Assembly (NCBI GenBank): GCA_905182105.1
Contig: CAJJAR010000038.1
Span: 34,409 to 98,408, forward strand
DNA length: 64,000 bases
Source: an uncultured Paracoccaceae bacterium
Lineage (GTDB): Bacteria; Pseudomonadota; Alphaproteobacteria; Rhodobacterales; Rhodobacteraceae
Direction: 5' to 3'
Shown: positions 29,367 to 38,317 of the stretch, piece after piece
Layout of the letters: each line of letters starts with the position of its first letter
Position numbering within the stretch: the first letter of the stretch is position 1
Position numbers and translations under genes: made by a program
Notes under the pieces: model-generated
Told to the model about the DNA's origin: nothing
The model's database searches: none
What the model saw: the letters and a program-made list of their open reading frames with translations, nothing else

Positions 29367-30766
29367 AACAATATCATCGCAGCAAGACCAAGGAATGCAA
29401 AGAAGCCAACGATGTCAGTCACCGTTGTCACAAAGGCACCCGACGCAAGCGCAGGGTCAACGCCCCAGCGTTCTAGCAGCACAGGAATTACCGTGCCAGC
29501 AAAACCGGCAACAACCATATTCACAACCAAAGCCGCAGCAATCACAGCCCCCAGCATCGAGGAGCCAAACCAGATAATTCCAACCACAGCCATCACAATG
29601 GCAAAGATCAAACCATTCACCAGTCCAACCAACACTTCACGACGCAAAACGCGCCACACATTCGCACTGGTCAAATCCTTAGTTGCAATCGCACGCACAG
29701 CAACGGTCAAAGACTGCGTTCCGGCATTGCCGCCCATGGATGCCACAATAGGCATCAACACCGCCAAGGCCACGATTTGTGTGATCGCCATTTCAAATTG
29801 CGCAATCACCATCGAGGCGGCAATCGAAGTGATCAAGTTAACCGCCAACCATGGCATACGTTGTTTGGTTGTCTCAATGACACGGTCAGACAGCGATCCC
29901 TCACCAACACCAGCAAGACGCATAATGTCTTCTTCGTGCTCGTCATCCAGAACAGCCATCGCATCATCAATGGTAATCAGACCAATCAATCGGCCCTCGC
30001 CATCAACAACGGGGGCAGAAATTAGGTGGTATTGGTTAAAGGCATAGGCCACGTCACCTTCATCCTGATCCGCAGGAATGATTTGGAACACGTCCTCAAC
30101 GATAGAGGCAAGCAAAACCTCTCGCTTTGAGCGCATAATCTTACCGAGGGTGACATTACCAATCGGATGAAGACGCGGATCAACCAACACAAGATGATAA
30201 AATTGATCAGGCAAGGCACCTGGATCGGAGCTGCGCAGATAATCAATCGCCTCGCCTACAGTCCAATGTTCTGGGGCCATAACGACCTCGCGCTGCATCA
30301 AACGACCAGCTGAGAACTCAGGATAGCTTAGGGCTTGTTCAACCGCCGCACGGTCAGCGTCTTCAAGAACCTCAAGGATCGCCTCTTGCTGTGTTTCACG
30401 CAGGTCTTCGACCAGATCCACAACATCGTCACTGTCCAAATCGCGCACAGCTTCGGCCAACACTTGAGGTGTAAGGACCCCAATAACCTCCTCGCGGATG
30501 CTCTCATCCAGCTCTGACAGGATATCACCGTCAAACTCACGATCGTATAAGCGGATTAGACGCGAGCGATCAAACGCATTGATTTGCTCCAAAAGGTCAG
30601 CAATATCAGCAGCGTGCAGAGGTTCCATCAGTTCGCTAAGCTTAGCCTTATCCTCAATGTCCACAGCATACAGGATCGCACTGACGTTTTTACGGTTCAG
30701 CAGATACGCATCGTCTTCACGTACGTTTTCAGGCCCTTCGGCGGGTATTTGGATGTTTTCGCTCAT
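29363..30766 (-). CDS. mgtE: Magnesium transporter MgtE
   Basis: 467 residues. The N-terminal MgtE_N domain (repeated LLEQINAFDRSRLIRLYD and LSELDESIREEVIGVLTP patterns) is followed by two CBS domains (about residues 150-280, with LVLVDPRLHPIGNVTLGKIM and IGLITIDDAMAVL). About five membrane helices follow (PWLAVNLITSIAASMVIAQF, VASMGGNAGTQSLTVAVRAI). GGNAGTQ is the MgtE pore-region signature. The start is the ATG at 30766; the 36-codon extension to 30874 overlaps the guanine deaminase start and looks non-coding. Inner-membrane Mg2+ channel gated by cytoplasmic Mg2+ (family knowledge). Confidence 0.95.
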   Translation of the reverse strand: MSENIQIPAEGPENVREDDAYLLNRKNVSAILYAVDIEDKAKLSELMEPLHAADIADLLEQINAFDRSRLIRLYDREFDGDILSELDESIREEVIGVLTPQVLAEAVRDLDSDDVVDLVEDLRETQQEAILEVLEDADRAAVEQALSYPEFSAGRLMQREVVMAPEHWTVGEAIDYLRSSDPGALPDQFYHLVLVDPRLHPIGNVTLGKIMRSKREVLLASIVEDVFQIIPADQDEGDVAYAFNQYHLISAPVVDGEGRLIGLITIDDAMAVLDDEHEEDIMRLAGVGEGSLSDRVIETTKQRMPWLAVNLITSIAASMVIAQFEMAITQIVALAVLMPIVASMGGNAGTQSLTVAVRAIATKDLTSANVWRVLRREVLVGLVNGLIFAIVMAVVGIIWFGSSMLGAVIAAALVVNMVVAGFAGTVIPVLLERWGVDPALASGAFVTTVTDIVGFFAFLGLAAMILL

Positions 30767-30862
30767 GTTAATCAAACCATATGCGGGGGGCGAGATAGTG
30801 ACAATGGGATGCGCTTGCGAAATATCATTTACCGTATGCCCCAGCCAGAATAGGTATGGGAT

Positions 30863-32155
30863 ATGACAAATCAAAAATTACTTTGCGGTCAGGTTTTGAC
30901 CTATTCTGGCGACCCCTTTGTAGGGGCATGGCAAGATGCTGTTCACGTTAACAGCTCCGGTGGTGTCTTGATCCGTGACGGCATGATTGAAGCCATAGGC
31001 GATGCGGCCGCGTTGCAAGCCACACATCCAGACGCGCAAGTGACGCATTACGGTGAAAAACTTATTCTGCCCGGGTTTGTCGACGCACATGTCCATTACC
31101 CACAGACAGGGATCGTCGCAAGTTGGGGCAAACGCCTGATTGATTGGCTCAACACCTATACGTTCCCAGAGGAAATGCGGTTTGGGGATCCAGCGTACGC
31201 GGCTGAAATCGCAGGATGCTATCTGGACCTGACGCTGTCTAACGGGACAACCACCGTTTGTTCATATGCAACTATTCACCCCGAAAGCGTGGACGCAATA
31301 TTTGAAGCAGCGCTTGCGCGTGGTCAACGGGTGGTGGCTGGTAAAACCTGCATGGACCGCAATGCCCCCGATGGGCTGCGCGATACGGCACAGTCGGCAT
31401 ATGATGATAGCCTCGCATTAATAGAGAAGTGGCATGGCGTTGAGCGTGCCTATTACGCGATCACACCTCGTTTTTCCCCCACCTCAACCGTTGAACAGCT
31501 TGAGGCCTTGGGCGCACTATGGGCGAAGCGGCCCGACGTATTGATGCAAACGCACCTAAGCGAACAAGTTGATGAAATCGAATGGGTCAAAGGCATGTAT
31601 CCTGACGCCCGTGATTATCTAGACACCTATGAGGCATATGGCCTTCTCGGGGAGCGCGGCATCTACGGTCACTCGATCCATATGGAACCACGCGAAATGG
31701 ACCGCCTGTCCGAAGTGGGCGGCTCTGTGGTGCATTGCCCGACTTCAAACACCTTCATAGGTTCAGGTCTGTTTGACATGGCCGCGATGAAAGCACGCTC
31801 AATCCCAGTGGGACTGGCAACCGACACAGGTGGCGGGTCCTCATTTTCAATGTTGCGCACAATGGCAGCGGCTTATGAAATTGCCCAACTTCGTGGTGTC
31901 GCTCTGCATGCCAGTCAGTTGCTTTGGCTGGCGACTGCCGGATCAGCCCAAAGCCTTCATTTGCAAGACCACATCGGTTCTTTGAAAGCTGGCAATGACG
32001 CAGACATCTGTATTCTTGATCTGGCGTCCACCCCTGCCATTGCGCAACGCAGCACGCGGGCGACCGATGTGTGGGAGGCTATCTTCCCAACACTAATGAT
32101 GGGAGATGACCGCGCAATTGCAGATGTTTGGGTACAAGGGCAGCGGCGCAGCTAA
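30863..32155 (+). CDS. guaD: Guanine deaminase
   Basis: 430 residues, amidohydrolase family, converts guanine to xanthine. It carries the zinc motif LPGFVDAHVHYPQTG. The guanine-deaminase signatures YAITPRFSPTSTVEQLEALG, MQTHLSEQVDEIEWVKG, HSIHMEPREMDRL and GLATDTGGGSSFSMLRTM are all present. It is divergent from mgtE across a gap of under 100 bases. It is convergent with a decayed CAP-domain gene. The 8-oxoguanine deaminase gene follows at 32577-33917 on the other strand, so the locus is devoted to purine base catabolism. Confidence 0.95.
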   Translation: MTNQKLLCGQVLTYSGDPFVGAWQDAVHVNSSGGVLIRDGMIEAIGDAAALQATHPDAQVTHYGEKLILPGFVDAHVHYPQTGIVASWGKRLIDWLNTYTFPEEMRFGDPAYAAEIAGCYLDLTLSNGTTTVCSYATIHPESVDAIFEAALARGQRVVAGKTCMDRNAPDGLRDTAQSAYDDSLALIEKWHGVERAYYAITPRFSPTSTVEQLEALGALWAKRPDVLMQTHLSEQVDEIEWVKGMYPDARDYLDTYEAYGLLGERGIYGHSIHMEPREMDRLSEVGGSVVHCPTSNTFIGSGLFDMAAMKARSIPVGLATDTGGGSSFSMLRTMAAAYEIAQLRGVALHASQLLWLATAGSAQSLHLQDHIGSLKAGNDADICILDLASTPAIAQRSTRATDVWEAIFPTLMMGDDRAIADVWVQGQRRS

Positions 32156-32580
32156 TTAGCAAGGTGCAGTAAGAACCATGACCCAATAGTTGTAAAGTCC
32201 ACGGGCCAATCCAAATTCACGCGCCTTTTTATGGGTCATGTTCTTGTAGTGCCCTTTGGATGCTTTCCAGCCCACCATCACCTCGTCGAGGCTGCGCTGA
32301 CCACGTTCTGTATTTTCTGCCACAAAGCACCCCTTGCGCCGTTGTGCGATCACCAATGGATAATCCGGTTGCGCCAGTGTGGCTAAAGTAGCTTTGGCTT
32401 GCCACGTAATTGGCATGTGCAGCTGCAACTGCTTCAAGCTGTGGGAAATAGCGAATTGCCTTGCGGCGTTTATCTTTACGGATTTTGTTAATGATCTGCG
32501 TTGCTGCAGGATCAGCAAAAACAGGGTTAATAGTGGAAAACAAAAACAAAAGCACTGACCACTAAGCACAGATACTTCAC
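32156..32580 (-). pseudogene. CAP-domain (SCP-like) secreted protein, frameshifted
   Basis: A GTG at 32580 overlaps the stop of the 8-oxoguanine deaminase gene and starts VKYLCLVVSAFVFVF, a signal-peptide-like sequence. A second frame gives LLFLFSTINPVFADP, then YFPQLEAVAAAHANYVASQS and YFSHTGATGLSIGDRTTAQG. A third frame supplies the C-terminal half: CFVAENTERGQRSLDEVMVG and GHYKNMTHKKAREFGLARGL, then NYWVMVLTAPC. Together these are one CAP domain, so at least one frameshift (near 32330) and probably a second in the signal peptide have broken it. Some residues at the middle join also seem lost. Its stop abuts the guaD stop. Originally exported. Confidence 0.8.
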
Positions 32581-33917
32581 AGCTGATCTTTTAAAGCATG
32601 TGCCAACTTGTTTTGGCGCCTTATGACAGCATTCAAATCAATCGTTGTGACCTGACCTTCTCGCACAATTTGGCGCCCCTCGACAATAAGATGCCTCACC
32701 TTAGTTGGCCCCGCCAACAACAATGCCGCAGGATCCCACGATCCAGCGCTTTCAATGCCTGTTGTGTCCCAGATTGCCACGTCGCCCCGACAGCCAACAG
32801 CCAAACGTCCGCATTCTGGACGTCCAAGAACATCCGCTCCACCACGTGTTGCGATCTCAAGTGCGGTACGTGCGCTCATCGCATCCGCCCCAAGCGCGAC
32901 ACGCTGCAACAGCATCGCTTGGCGCGCCTCAGCAACCAGATTGCCAACATCATTGCTGGCTGATCCATCAACACCAAGACCAACAGGAACACCCGCATTA
33001 TACATCCCGCGCAACGGCGCGATGCCACTGCCCAAACGACAATTGGAACACGGGCAATGCGCAACACCCGTTTTTGTGCGCGCAAACATCGCAATCTCTT
33101 CGGCATCTAATTTGACGCAATGCGCGTGCCATACATCGGGGCCAGTCCAACCCAAATCTTCAACATATTGCCCGGGGCGTTTACCGAATTTCTCAAGACT
33201 ATAGGCGATGTCTTCATCGTTTTCAGCCAGATGGGTGTGCATCATCACACCTTTATCACGCGCCAAGATCGCAGCATCGCGCATCAATTCCATACTCACG
33301 GAAAATGGTGAACAAGGGGCTACACCAACGCGACACATCGAAGCCGCGGAGGCGTCATGGAACCCATCGATCACGCGAATACAATCTTCTAGAATGGCAC
33401 CTTCTTGCTCAACCAAGCTGTCAGGTGGCAGTCCACCATCGCTTTCACCGATGCTCATTGCACCGCGGGTGGGTTGGAAACGAATGCCCAACTCTGCGGC
33501 GGCGTGGATCGTGTCCTCAAGCCGTGAACCATTGGGGTATAGATATAAATGGTCAGAACTTAACGTGCAGCCTGACAACGCCAACTCCGTCAACCCCACT
33601 TGGGCCGACGTGAACATATGATCGGGGGTAAAGTGTGACCAAATTGGATAAAGCGTTTGCAGCCAGCCAAATAACAACGCGTCTTGGCCACCAGGAACCG
33701 CGCGTGTCAGCGTCTGGTACAAGTGATGGTGCGTGTTCACCAAGCCCGGTGTAACAACGCATCCCTCAGCATTGATAACTTCGCCAGTTGTCCGCAGCTC
33801 ATGACCAACCTCAACGATTTGACCGTCGCGGATCAAGACGTCTGCACCGCTTAACTCGCGGCGTGCGTCGTCCATGGTTAGAATCGTATCCGCATTTTGG
33901 ATTAGAAGTTCGGTCAT
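32577..33917 (-). CDS. 8-oxoguanine deaminase (amidohydrolase)
   Basis: 446 residues. It starts MTELLIQNADTILTMDDA. The zinc motif TPGLVNTHHHLYQTLTRAV is typical of 8-oxoguanine deaminases of the Pa0142 type; HTHLAENDEDIAYSLE, WHAHCVKLDAEEIAMFA and GVAHCPCSNCRLGSGIAP follow. The expected reaction is deamination of 8-oxoguanine to urate. A role on related bases (isocytosine-like or hydroxyatrazine-like substrates) cannot be excluded from sequence. The start overlaps the hisN-like stop by four bases (ATGA). Cytoplasmic. Confidence 0.88.
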   Translation of the reverse strand: MTELLIQNADTILTMDDARRELSGADVLIRDGQIVEVGHELRTTGEVINAEGCVVTPGLVNTHHHLYQTLTRAVPGGQDALLFGWLQTLYPIWSHFTPDHMFTSAQVGLTELALSGCTLSSDHLYLYPNGSRLEDTIHAAAELGIRFQPTRGAMSIGESDGGLPPDSLVEQEGAILEDCIRVIDGFHDASAASMCRVGVAPCSPFSVSMELMRDAAILARDKGVMMHTHLAENDEDIAYSLEKFGKRPGQYVEDLGWTGPDVWHAHCVKLDAEEIAMFARTKTGVAHCPCSNCRLGSGIAPLRGMYNAGVPVGLGVDGSASNDVGNLVAEARQAMLLQRVALGADAMSARTALEIATRGGADVLGRPECGRLAVGCRGDVAIWDTTGIESAGSWDPAALLLAGPTKVRHLIVEGRQIVREGQVTTIDLNAVIRRQNKLAHALKDQL

Positions 33918-34717
33918 GGAAATTCTCTCAAAATTGCCAACGCTTCCGCGTGGATATCAGGGTTTGCTGCAGCAAGGGCCCGACCACCATTGTGGGCTGG
34001 GCCGCCTTGCCAATCGGTGACAATGCCACCTGCCCCGTGAATTAATCCAATTGGGCCTTGGATATCATATGAATTCAACGACGCCTCAATCACCAAGTCA
34101 ACATGACCTGCCGCCAACAACGCATAGGCATAACAATCCATCCCATACCGAGTCAGCAGGGCTTTTTCAGCCACGGCTTCAAAACCTGCCCGTTCTGTCA
34201 GGGAACCCACCTCAGGAAATGTTGTGAAAACGGTCGCTTCAGATAATGGGCGTGGCAAACGTGTTTGGATTGCGCCCTCACCATGTGGACCAACAAAGTT
34301 AGCACCTTGCGGCGTGCCTATAAAACGTTCGCCGATATAAGGTTGATCGATCACGCCAATCTGCGGGCCAGTATCATCCCCAACCGCGATCAAGACGCCC
34401 CATGTCGGCGTGCCAGATACAAAACCACGTGTTCCATCAATTGGATCCAAAACCCAATTCAGGCCACTGGTGCCAGATTTTGCTCCATACTCTTCACCAA
34501 GGATTGCATCATCAGGACGCATTTGGGCCAAAAGATCGCACATCGCTTGTTCTGCGGCTTTATCAGCGACAGTAACCGGATCAAACCCAGTCGTCAGTTT
34601 GTTTTCAGCCGATAGCCCAGCAGAACGAAAGTGAGGGAGGATGACAGCGCGTGCAACATCAGCCAAAGCATTGGCGACGGATACAAGTTCGTCGTGAATT
34701 TCAGGTCTATATGTCAT
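33914..34717 (-). CDS. hisN: Inositol-monophosphatase-family phosphatase, histidinol-phosphatase-like
   Basis: 267 residues from MTYRPEIHDELVSVANALAD. It has the IMPase metal-binding motifs FDPVTVADKAAEQAMCD, ILGEEYG, WVLDPIDGTRGFVSGTPTWG and near the end YDIQGPIGLIHGAGG. The general pattern, with TPTWGVLIAV, resembles the HisN-type histidinol-phosphatase (histidine biosynthesis, last phosphatase step). The other possibility is an inositol-phosphatase or nucleotide phosphatase. The ATG at 34717 is chosen; the longer frame to 34894 covers the neighbouring pseudogene. It overlaps the deaminase gene and is likely co-transcribed with it. Confidence 0.8.
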   Translation of the reverse strand: MTYRPEIHDELVSVANALADVARAVILPHFRSAGLSAENKLTTGFDPVTVADKAAEQAMCDLLAQMRPDDAILGEEYGAKSGTSGLNWVLDPIDGTRGFVSGTPTWGVLIAVGDDTGPQIGVIDQPYIGERFIGTPQGANFVGPHGEGAIQTRLPRPLSEATVFTTFPEVGSLTERAGFEAVAEKALLTRYGMDCYAYALLAAGHVDLVIEASLNSYDIQGPIGLIHGAGGIVTDWQGGPAHNGGRALAAANPDIHAEALAILREFP

Positions 34718-34811
34718 GAAAAAGGGGTGCCATTTTGCCCCCCAAATTGCAATCATTCTCAGCAGGCTTATTGCACAAGCCTGCTGTTCATCAGTTTTTA
34801 AATTGCAAATA

Positions 34812-35197
34812 TTAAGCTGCGTCGCCCAAAACACGGGCAAGATCAAATACGCGACGGCGTTGATGTGCAGGGATCGCATAATACGAACGCACAAGGTCCA
34901 TGACTTCTTTGTTGTTCATAAAATCAGCAGAAGCTTGCTCTGTCGGGGTTTTTTTACTGTTTCAAGCGGTACTGATTGCTCAATCCCATCAAAGAAATGC
35001 GCGGCAGGTGCACCGAGTGCTTCAACGATACCCCACAATCTAGACGCGCTCACCCGGTTTGCGCCCGTCTCATATTTTTGAATCTGTTGGAATTTAATAC
35101 CAACGATTTCAGCAAGTTGCTATTGTGTCATTCCAAAAAGCCAATGTCGCTGGCGCATTTTCAGACCTACGTGGATATCAACATTGTGCGGCATCAT
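34812..35197 (-). pseudogene. XRE-family regulator broken by TAG and a frameshift
   Basis: From an ATG at 35197 or 35194 the frame reads MMPHNVDIHVGLKMRQRHWL, then FGMTQ, then TAG at 35120-35122, then QLAEIVGIKFQQIQKYETG and SASRLWGIVEALGAPAAHFF. This is a helix-turn-helix regulator common in Rhodobacteraceae, where CAG would be expected at the stop. At a run of seven T (34949-34955) the frame shifts; the next frame reads NNKEVMDLVRSYYAIPAHQR and ends RVFDLARVLGDAA, the family's C-terminus. One inserted A (coding strand) would restore it. Two independent lesions indicate a true pseudogene. Confidence 0.88.
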
Positions 35198-35469
35198 AAT
35201 TTCCAAAACTCGACCCCGAAGGGTAGCTCATTTAATTCCTTAAAACAGCGACGACGAAAGCACCCTCTTCGTAAAGTGGAATACCTTCTCGTTATGGTCG
35301 AACTATTGATGTTGGACGTTACGTTATAAATCAACGGCCTCACAGCGGGGGGGAAATGCATTTTAATCCCAGTTCGCGCATGCATCAAACCCAGGTTAGA
35401 TGCCAAGGCTGCCGAAACACGTGAAAAAATCGCTTATTGGCTGCCGTTAAGAGATATCCTGATTTCGGC

Positions 35470-35922
35470 CTAGGTAGCGCTTAGCTTCACCTTTTCGTTG
35501 CCCCGAAAGGCACAGCGCAACATATCAGCCAGAGAATCGTGGACCACACACTTAGAACCGCCTGAACCATATAAATTAACCTTCTGGGCGGGCAGTTTTG
35601 GAAGGCTATTATTGTGATCGACTCGTTCCAGATGTGGCGGCTCTGTGCCCTCAAGCATCGTATGCACCGCCAAATCGGCACTCACGGTTGCCTCGATCGT
35701 GCAATCGCTCTCTGTCTCAACAACAATATCCCAGTCAATTCCAGCACCATCCAATCCCTTAATCACTGTGGGGCGAAACGCGCATTTAAACCCGAATGCC
35801 AGCTTGAGCGGGCGATGACGCCACGCAGACCCACTTGGGGCACCGATCCAGCACAGCGCGAAGCCACCCGCCCTTTCTGGGACGCGCCTAATACGTGGCG
35901 CATGTAGCACTGGGTTAAACAA
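35470..35922 (-). pseudogene. LysR-family regulator, C-terminal fragment
   Basis: The frame includes CWIGAPSGSAWRHRPLKLAF, then CAFRPTVIKGLDGAGIDWDI and ESDCTIEATVSADLAVHTML, then EGTEPPHLERVDHN, and ends ADMLRCAFRGNEKVKLSAT. This is the second half of a LysR co-inducer domain of the type that ends with an INLY-like strand (here VNLYG). No helix-turn-helix or first half is found upstream, so about 180 N-terminal residues are missing. The first 25 residues (MFNPVLHAPRIRR...) look unrelated. A truncated relic next to other broken genes. Confidence 0.7.
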
Positions 35923-36048
35923 TCGCTAAAATTGCAGCATGTTTAGGGCAGAATAGACTTGAAACATGCGCACTTCACCCCGATATTTAAAAGCATACAA
36001 ATAGGCAGAGGTTTTTCTGCCCCTAACAGTTTCCTTTGGAGGTCAAAA

Positions 36049-36849
36049 ATGGCTGATGTGAATACAATCCGCAGCGCGGCTGGCGCAAATGCCGCCAGCA
36101 TCGACGCGGGCCTGCGCGCCCACATGAATAAAGTTTATGGTCAAATGTCTATCGGCATGTTGATCACTGCATTGGCAGCTTGGGCCATCGCTGGCTTGGC
36201 GGTCACTTCTGACCCGTCAGCTGCAGCAACCAACGCTGACGGCGCAGTATATGCGCTGCGCGAAGGTTCTTACCTGACTGGCCTAGGCAGCATGCTGTAC
36301 ACTTCACCATTGCGCTTCGTCGTTATGTTCGCACCACTGGCCTTCATCTTCTTTGGCTGGGGCGCATTGATGAGCCGCGGTTCAGCAGCTGCTGTTCAAT
36401 TGGGCTTCTTCATCTTTGCCGCCATCATGGGCGTCTCAATGAGCTCAATTTTCTTGGTCTACACACCGTATTCCATCACACAAACGTTCCTAGTCACAGC
36501 GATCGCCTTCGCAAGCCTTAGCCTTTATGGTTACACCACGAAGAAAGACCTGTCTGGCATGGGTACATTCCTGATGATGGGTGTGATTGGCCTGCTTGTT
36601 GCAATGGTTATCAACATCTTCTTGCAGTCTTCTGTGATGATGATGGCGATCTCAGCTATCGGTGTTTTGATCTTTGCAGGCTTAACAGCCTACTACACAC
36701 AAGACATCAAACGCACATACGTTGAACATGCTCACCACGGTGACCAAGAATGGTTGGACAAAGCAGCTTCAGATGGCGCGTTGTCATTGTACATCTCGTT
36801 CTTGAACATGTTCCAGTTCTTGCTGATGTTCATGGGCCAACAAGAATAA
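36049..36849 (+). CDS. Bax inhibitor-1/YccA family membrane protein
   Basis: 266 residues from MADVNTIRSAAGANAASIDA. Seven membrane segments are visible, among them VYGQMSIGMLITALAAWAIA, FVVMFAPLAFIFFGWGALM and ISFLNMFQFLLMF. The C-terminal pattern SLYISFLNMFQFLL is the family hallmark. Relatives (YbhL, YccA, BI-1) are inner-membrane proteins; YccA modulates the FtsH protease in E. coli. The ATG at 36049 has an excellent GGAGGT. The gene has its own terminator at 36875-36901. It is intact and flanked by broken genes on both sides. Confidence 0.93.
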   Translation: MADVNTIRSAAGANAASIDAGLRAHMNKVYGQMSIGMLITALAAWAIAGLAVTSDPSAAATNADGAVYALREGSYLTGLGSMLYTSPLRFVVMFAPLAFIFFGWGALMSRGSAAAVQLGFFIFAAIMGVSMSSIFLVYTPYSITQTFLVTAIAFASLSLYGYTTKKDLSGMGTFLMMGVIGLLVAMVINIFLQSSVMMMAISAIGVLIFAGLTAYYTQDIKRTYVEHAHHGDQEWLDKAASDGALSLYISFLNMFQFLLMFMGQQE

Positions 36850-36874
36850 ACATCAACACCATTTGATGTAATTA

Positions 36875-36901
36875 GGGCCGCCCAATTGGGTGGCCCTTTT
36901 T
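36875..36901 (+). terminator. Rho-independent terminator of the YccA-family gene
   Basis: GGGCCGCCC (36875-36883) pairs with GGGTGGCCC (36888-36896; one G-T pair) around AATT and is followed by TTTTT at 36897-36901. Confidence 0.9.
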
Positions 36902-36923
36902 CGTTTAACGATAGAAGAGGACA

Positions 36924-37232
36924 ATGCTGGAGCTAAGACCAAACTGCGAGTGCTGCGATTGCGACCTAACACCAGAAGCAGCCAATGCCATGATCTGTAC
37001 CTATGAATGCACGTTCTGCGCAGACTGCGTGAACAACGTCCTCAGTAACGTCTGCCACAACTGTGGAGGCGGCTTTGTTCCGCGTCCCATACGTCCCATA
37101 CAGGCACGTCGGGAGGGGATAAGCCAACATCAACAGCAACCAAGCCAGGTGCGCGTACACACCAAATACACGCGCGAAAAGTTGATGGCTTTTGCAGCCC
37201 TTCACAAAGACACAGCACCGTACGACCGCTGA
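36924..37232 (+). CDS. DUF1272 zinc-ribbon-like protein
   Basis: 102 residues. MLELRPNCECCDCDLTPEAA is followed by MICTYECTFCADCVNNVLSN and VCHNCGGGFVPRPIRP. This is the DUF1272 pattern, with cysteine pairs likely to bind zinc. The tail after residue 60 (SQHQQQPSQVRVHTKYTREK) is longer than in most short members. The start is the ATG at 36924 with AGAGGA 7 bases upstream. Soluble, function unknown. It is followed 15 bases later by a broken phosphatase gene. Confidence 0.85.
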   Translation: MLELRPNCECCDCDLTPEAANAMICTYECTFCADCVNNVLSNVCHNCGGGFVPRPIRPIQARREGISQHQQQPSQVRVHTKYTREKLMAFAALHKDTAPYDR

Positions 37233-37246
37233 ACGATAAAACTCAA

Positions 37247-37792
37247 ATGGCAGAACTGACTTTGCTACCTGACAAAGCGCAATACGCCAATCTGTGAACG
37301 ACAGAGAATGATCTGACTGACCCAACCGATGTGATCAATTGGCGACGCTGTGGCATTACCTCCACCCTATCGGGCCAACCGACAGAGGCACAATTCGCGG
37401 CGATCAAGACACTTGGCGTGAGCGATGTCATCAATCTTGGACCCCATAGCAATGACAGGGCATTGGATGATAAGGCAGGATGTTTAGCAGCCTTAGCCAT
37501 CAAATATATCTATATCCCCGTAGATTTCGACAACCCGACCCAAGCGAACTTTGACGCGTTCTGCACAGCACTTGAACAGCTTAACGGGAAATCGATCCAC
37601 GTGCACTGTATCTACAACGCCCGCGTCACGGCATTCTTTTAACGCTATGCGCTTGAGGGGTAAGGCGGCGACAGATAACAGTCGTTCGATAGGATGGACG
37701 GCATCTGGCGGCCAGGCGGGATCTGGGCCAAATTTATCAGCAAGCCTGAAGATGAAAATCAAAAAAACTGTTACGCTGGCTTCGACTATTAA
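37247..37792 (+). pseudogene. Tyrosine-phosphatase-like (DUF442/TIGR01244 type) gene with several in-frame stops
   Basis: One frame runs from the ATG at 37247. It gives MAELTLLPDKAQYANL, TGA (37295-37297), then VINWRRCGITSTLSGQPTEA, VSDVINLGPHSNDRALDD, YIYIPVDFDNPTQANFDAF and IHVHCIYNARVTAFF. TAA at 37640-37642, 37661-37663 and 37676-37678 interrupt the rest, which still reads RYALEG and then DGIWRPGGIWAKFI. HCIYNARV matches the HCxxxxR phosphatase loop, though Tyr-Asn-Ala are unusual in it. The signal after the first stop is clearly the body of the protein; the first 16 codons may or may not belong to it. Four stops make it a firm pseudogene. Confidence 0.82.
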
Positions 37793-37836
37793 TCTTCGGA
37801 AGAACCCAACTCAAGATCAGCCCCTAAAACGCAAAA

Positions 37837-37857
37837 GGCCGCGCTAAATGCGCGGCC
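37837..37857 (-). terminator. Terminator of rpmG
   Basis: GGCCGCGC pairs with GCGCGGCC around TAAAT (37837-37844 with 37850-37857). On the minus strand it is followed by TTTTGCGTTTT. It lies 26 bases after the rpmG stop. Confidence 0.85.
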
Positions 37858-37882
37858 TTTGTATACGTAGCCAGGTAAAATC

Positions 37883-38050
37883 TTACTTGATTTTGCCTTC
37901 TTTGTATTCAACGTGCTTACGTGCAACTGGGTCATACTTACGTGCGACCATTTTTTCAGTCATTGTACGTGCGTTCTTTTTGGTCACATAGAAGTGGCCA
38001 GTGCCCGCGGACGAGTTCAAACGGATTTTAATCGTGGTTGGCTTAGCCAT
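37883..38050 (-). CDS. rpmG: 50S ribosomal protein L33
   Basis: 55 residues: [20 protein letters not shown], then [20 protein letters not shown], then [15 protein letters not shown]. This is a complete bacterial L33 of the zinc-free type (no CxxC pairs), the form usual in alphaproteobacteria. Structural protein of the large ribosomal subunit near the E site. The ATG at 38050 is preceded by AGGAGA at good spacing. It has its own terminator. The gene is too short for standard open-frame cut-offs, but the match is unmistakable. Confidence 0.97.
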   Translation of the reverse strand: MAKPTTIKIRLNSSAGTGHFYVTKKNARTMTEKMVARKYDPVARKHVEYKEGKIK

Positions 38051-38317
38051 GTTACTTCTCCTACTGCGTAGGTTCCTGAAAAAGGGGAACCGCGCGTGAA
38101 TTCTTGATTTATGGCTTCTACCCCGCCCACCATCCGAGTCAACCGCAAAAGCAGGAAGATCATCGGCCAGCAGTAAAAAAACCGCGATGCTGTGAAAAAC
38201 ACTGCGCCCAAGCCCCTAATACAACATTTTCGACAGCTATACACTGCCAAAGATGATCATTTCACATCATCAGATTCGCAGCCCTTTAAGGCCCTAAATG
38301 ACAACAAATGTAGATAT

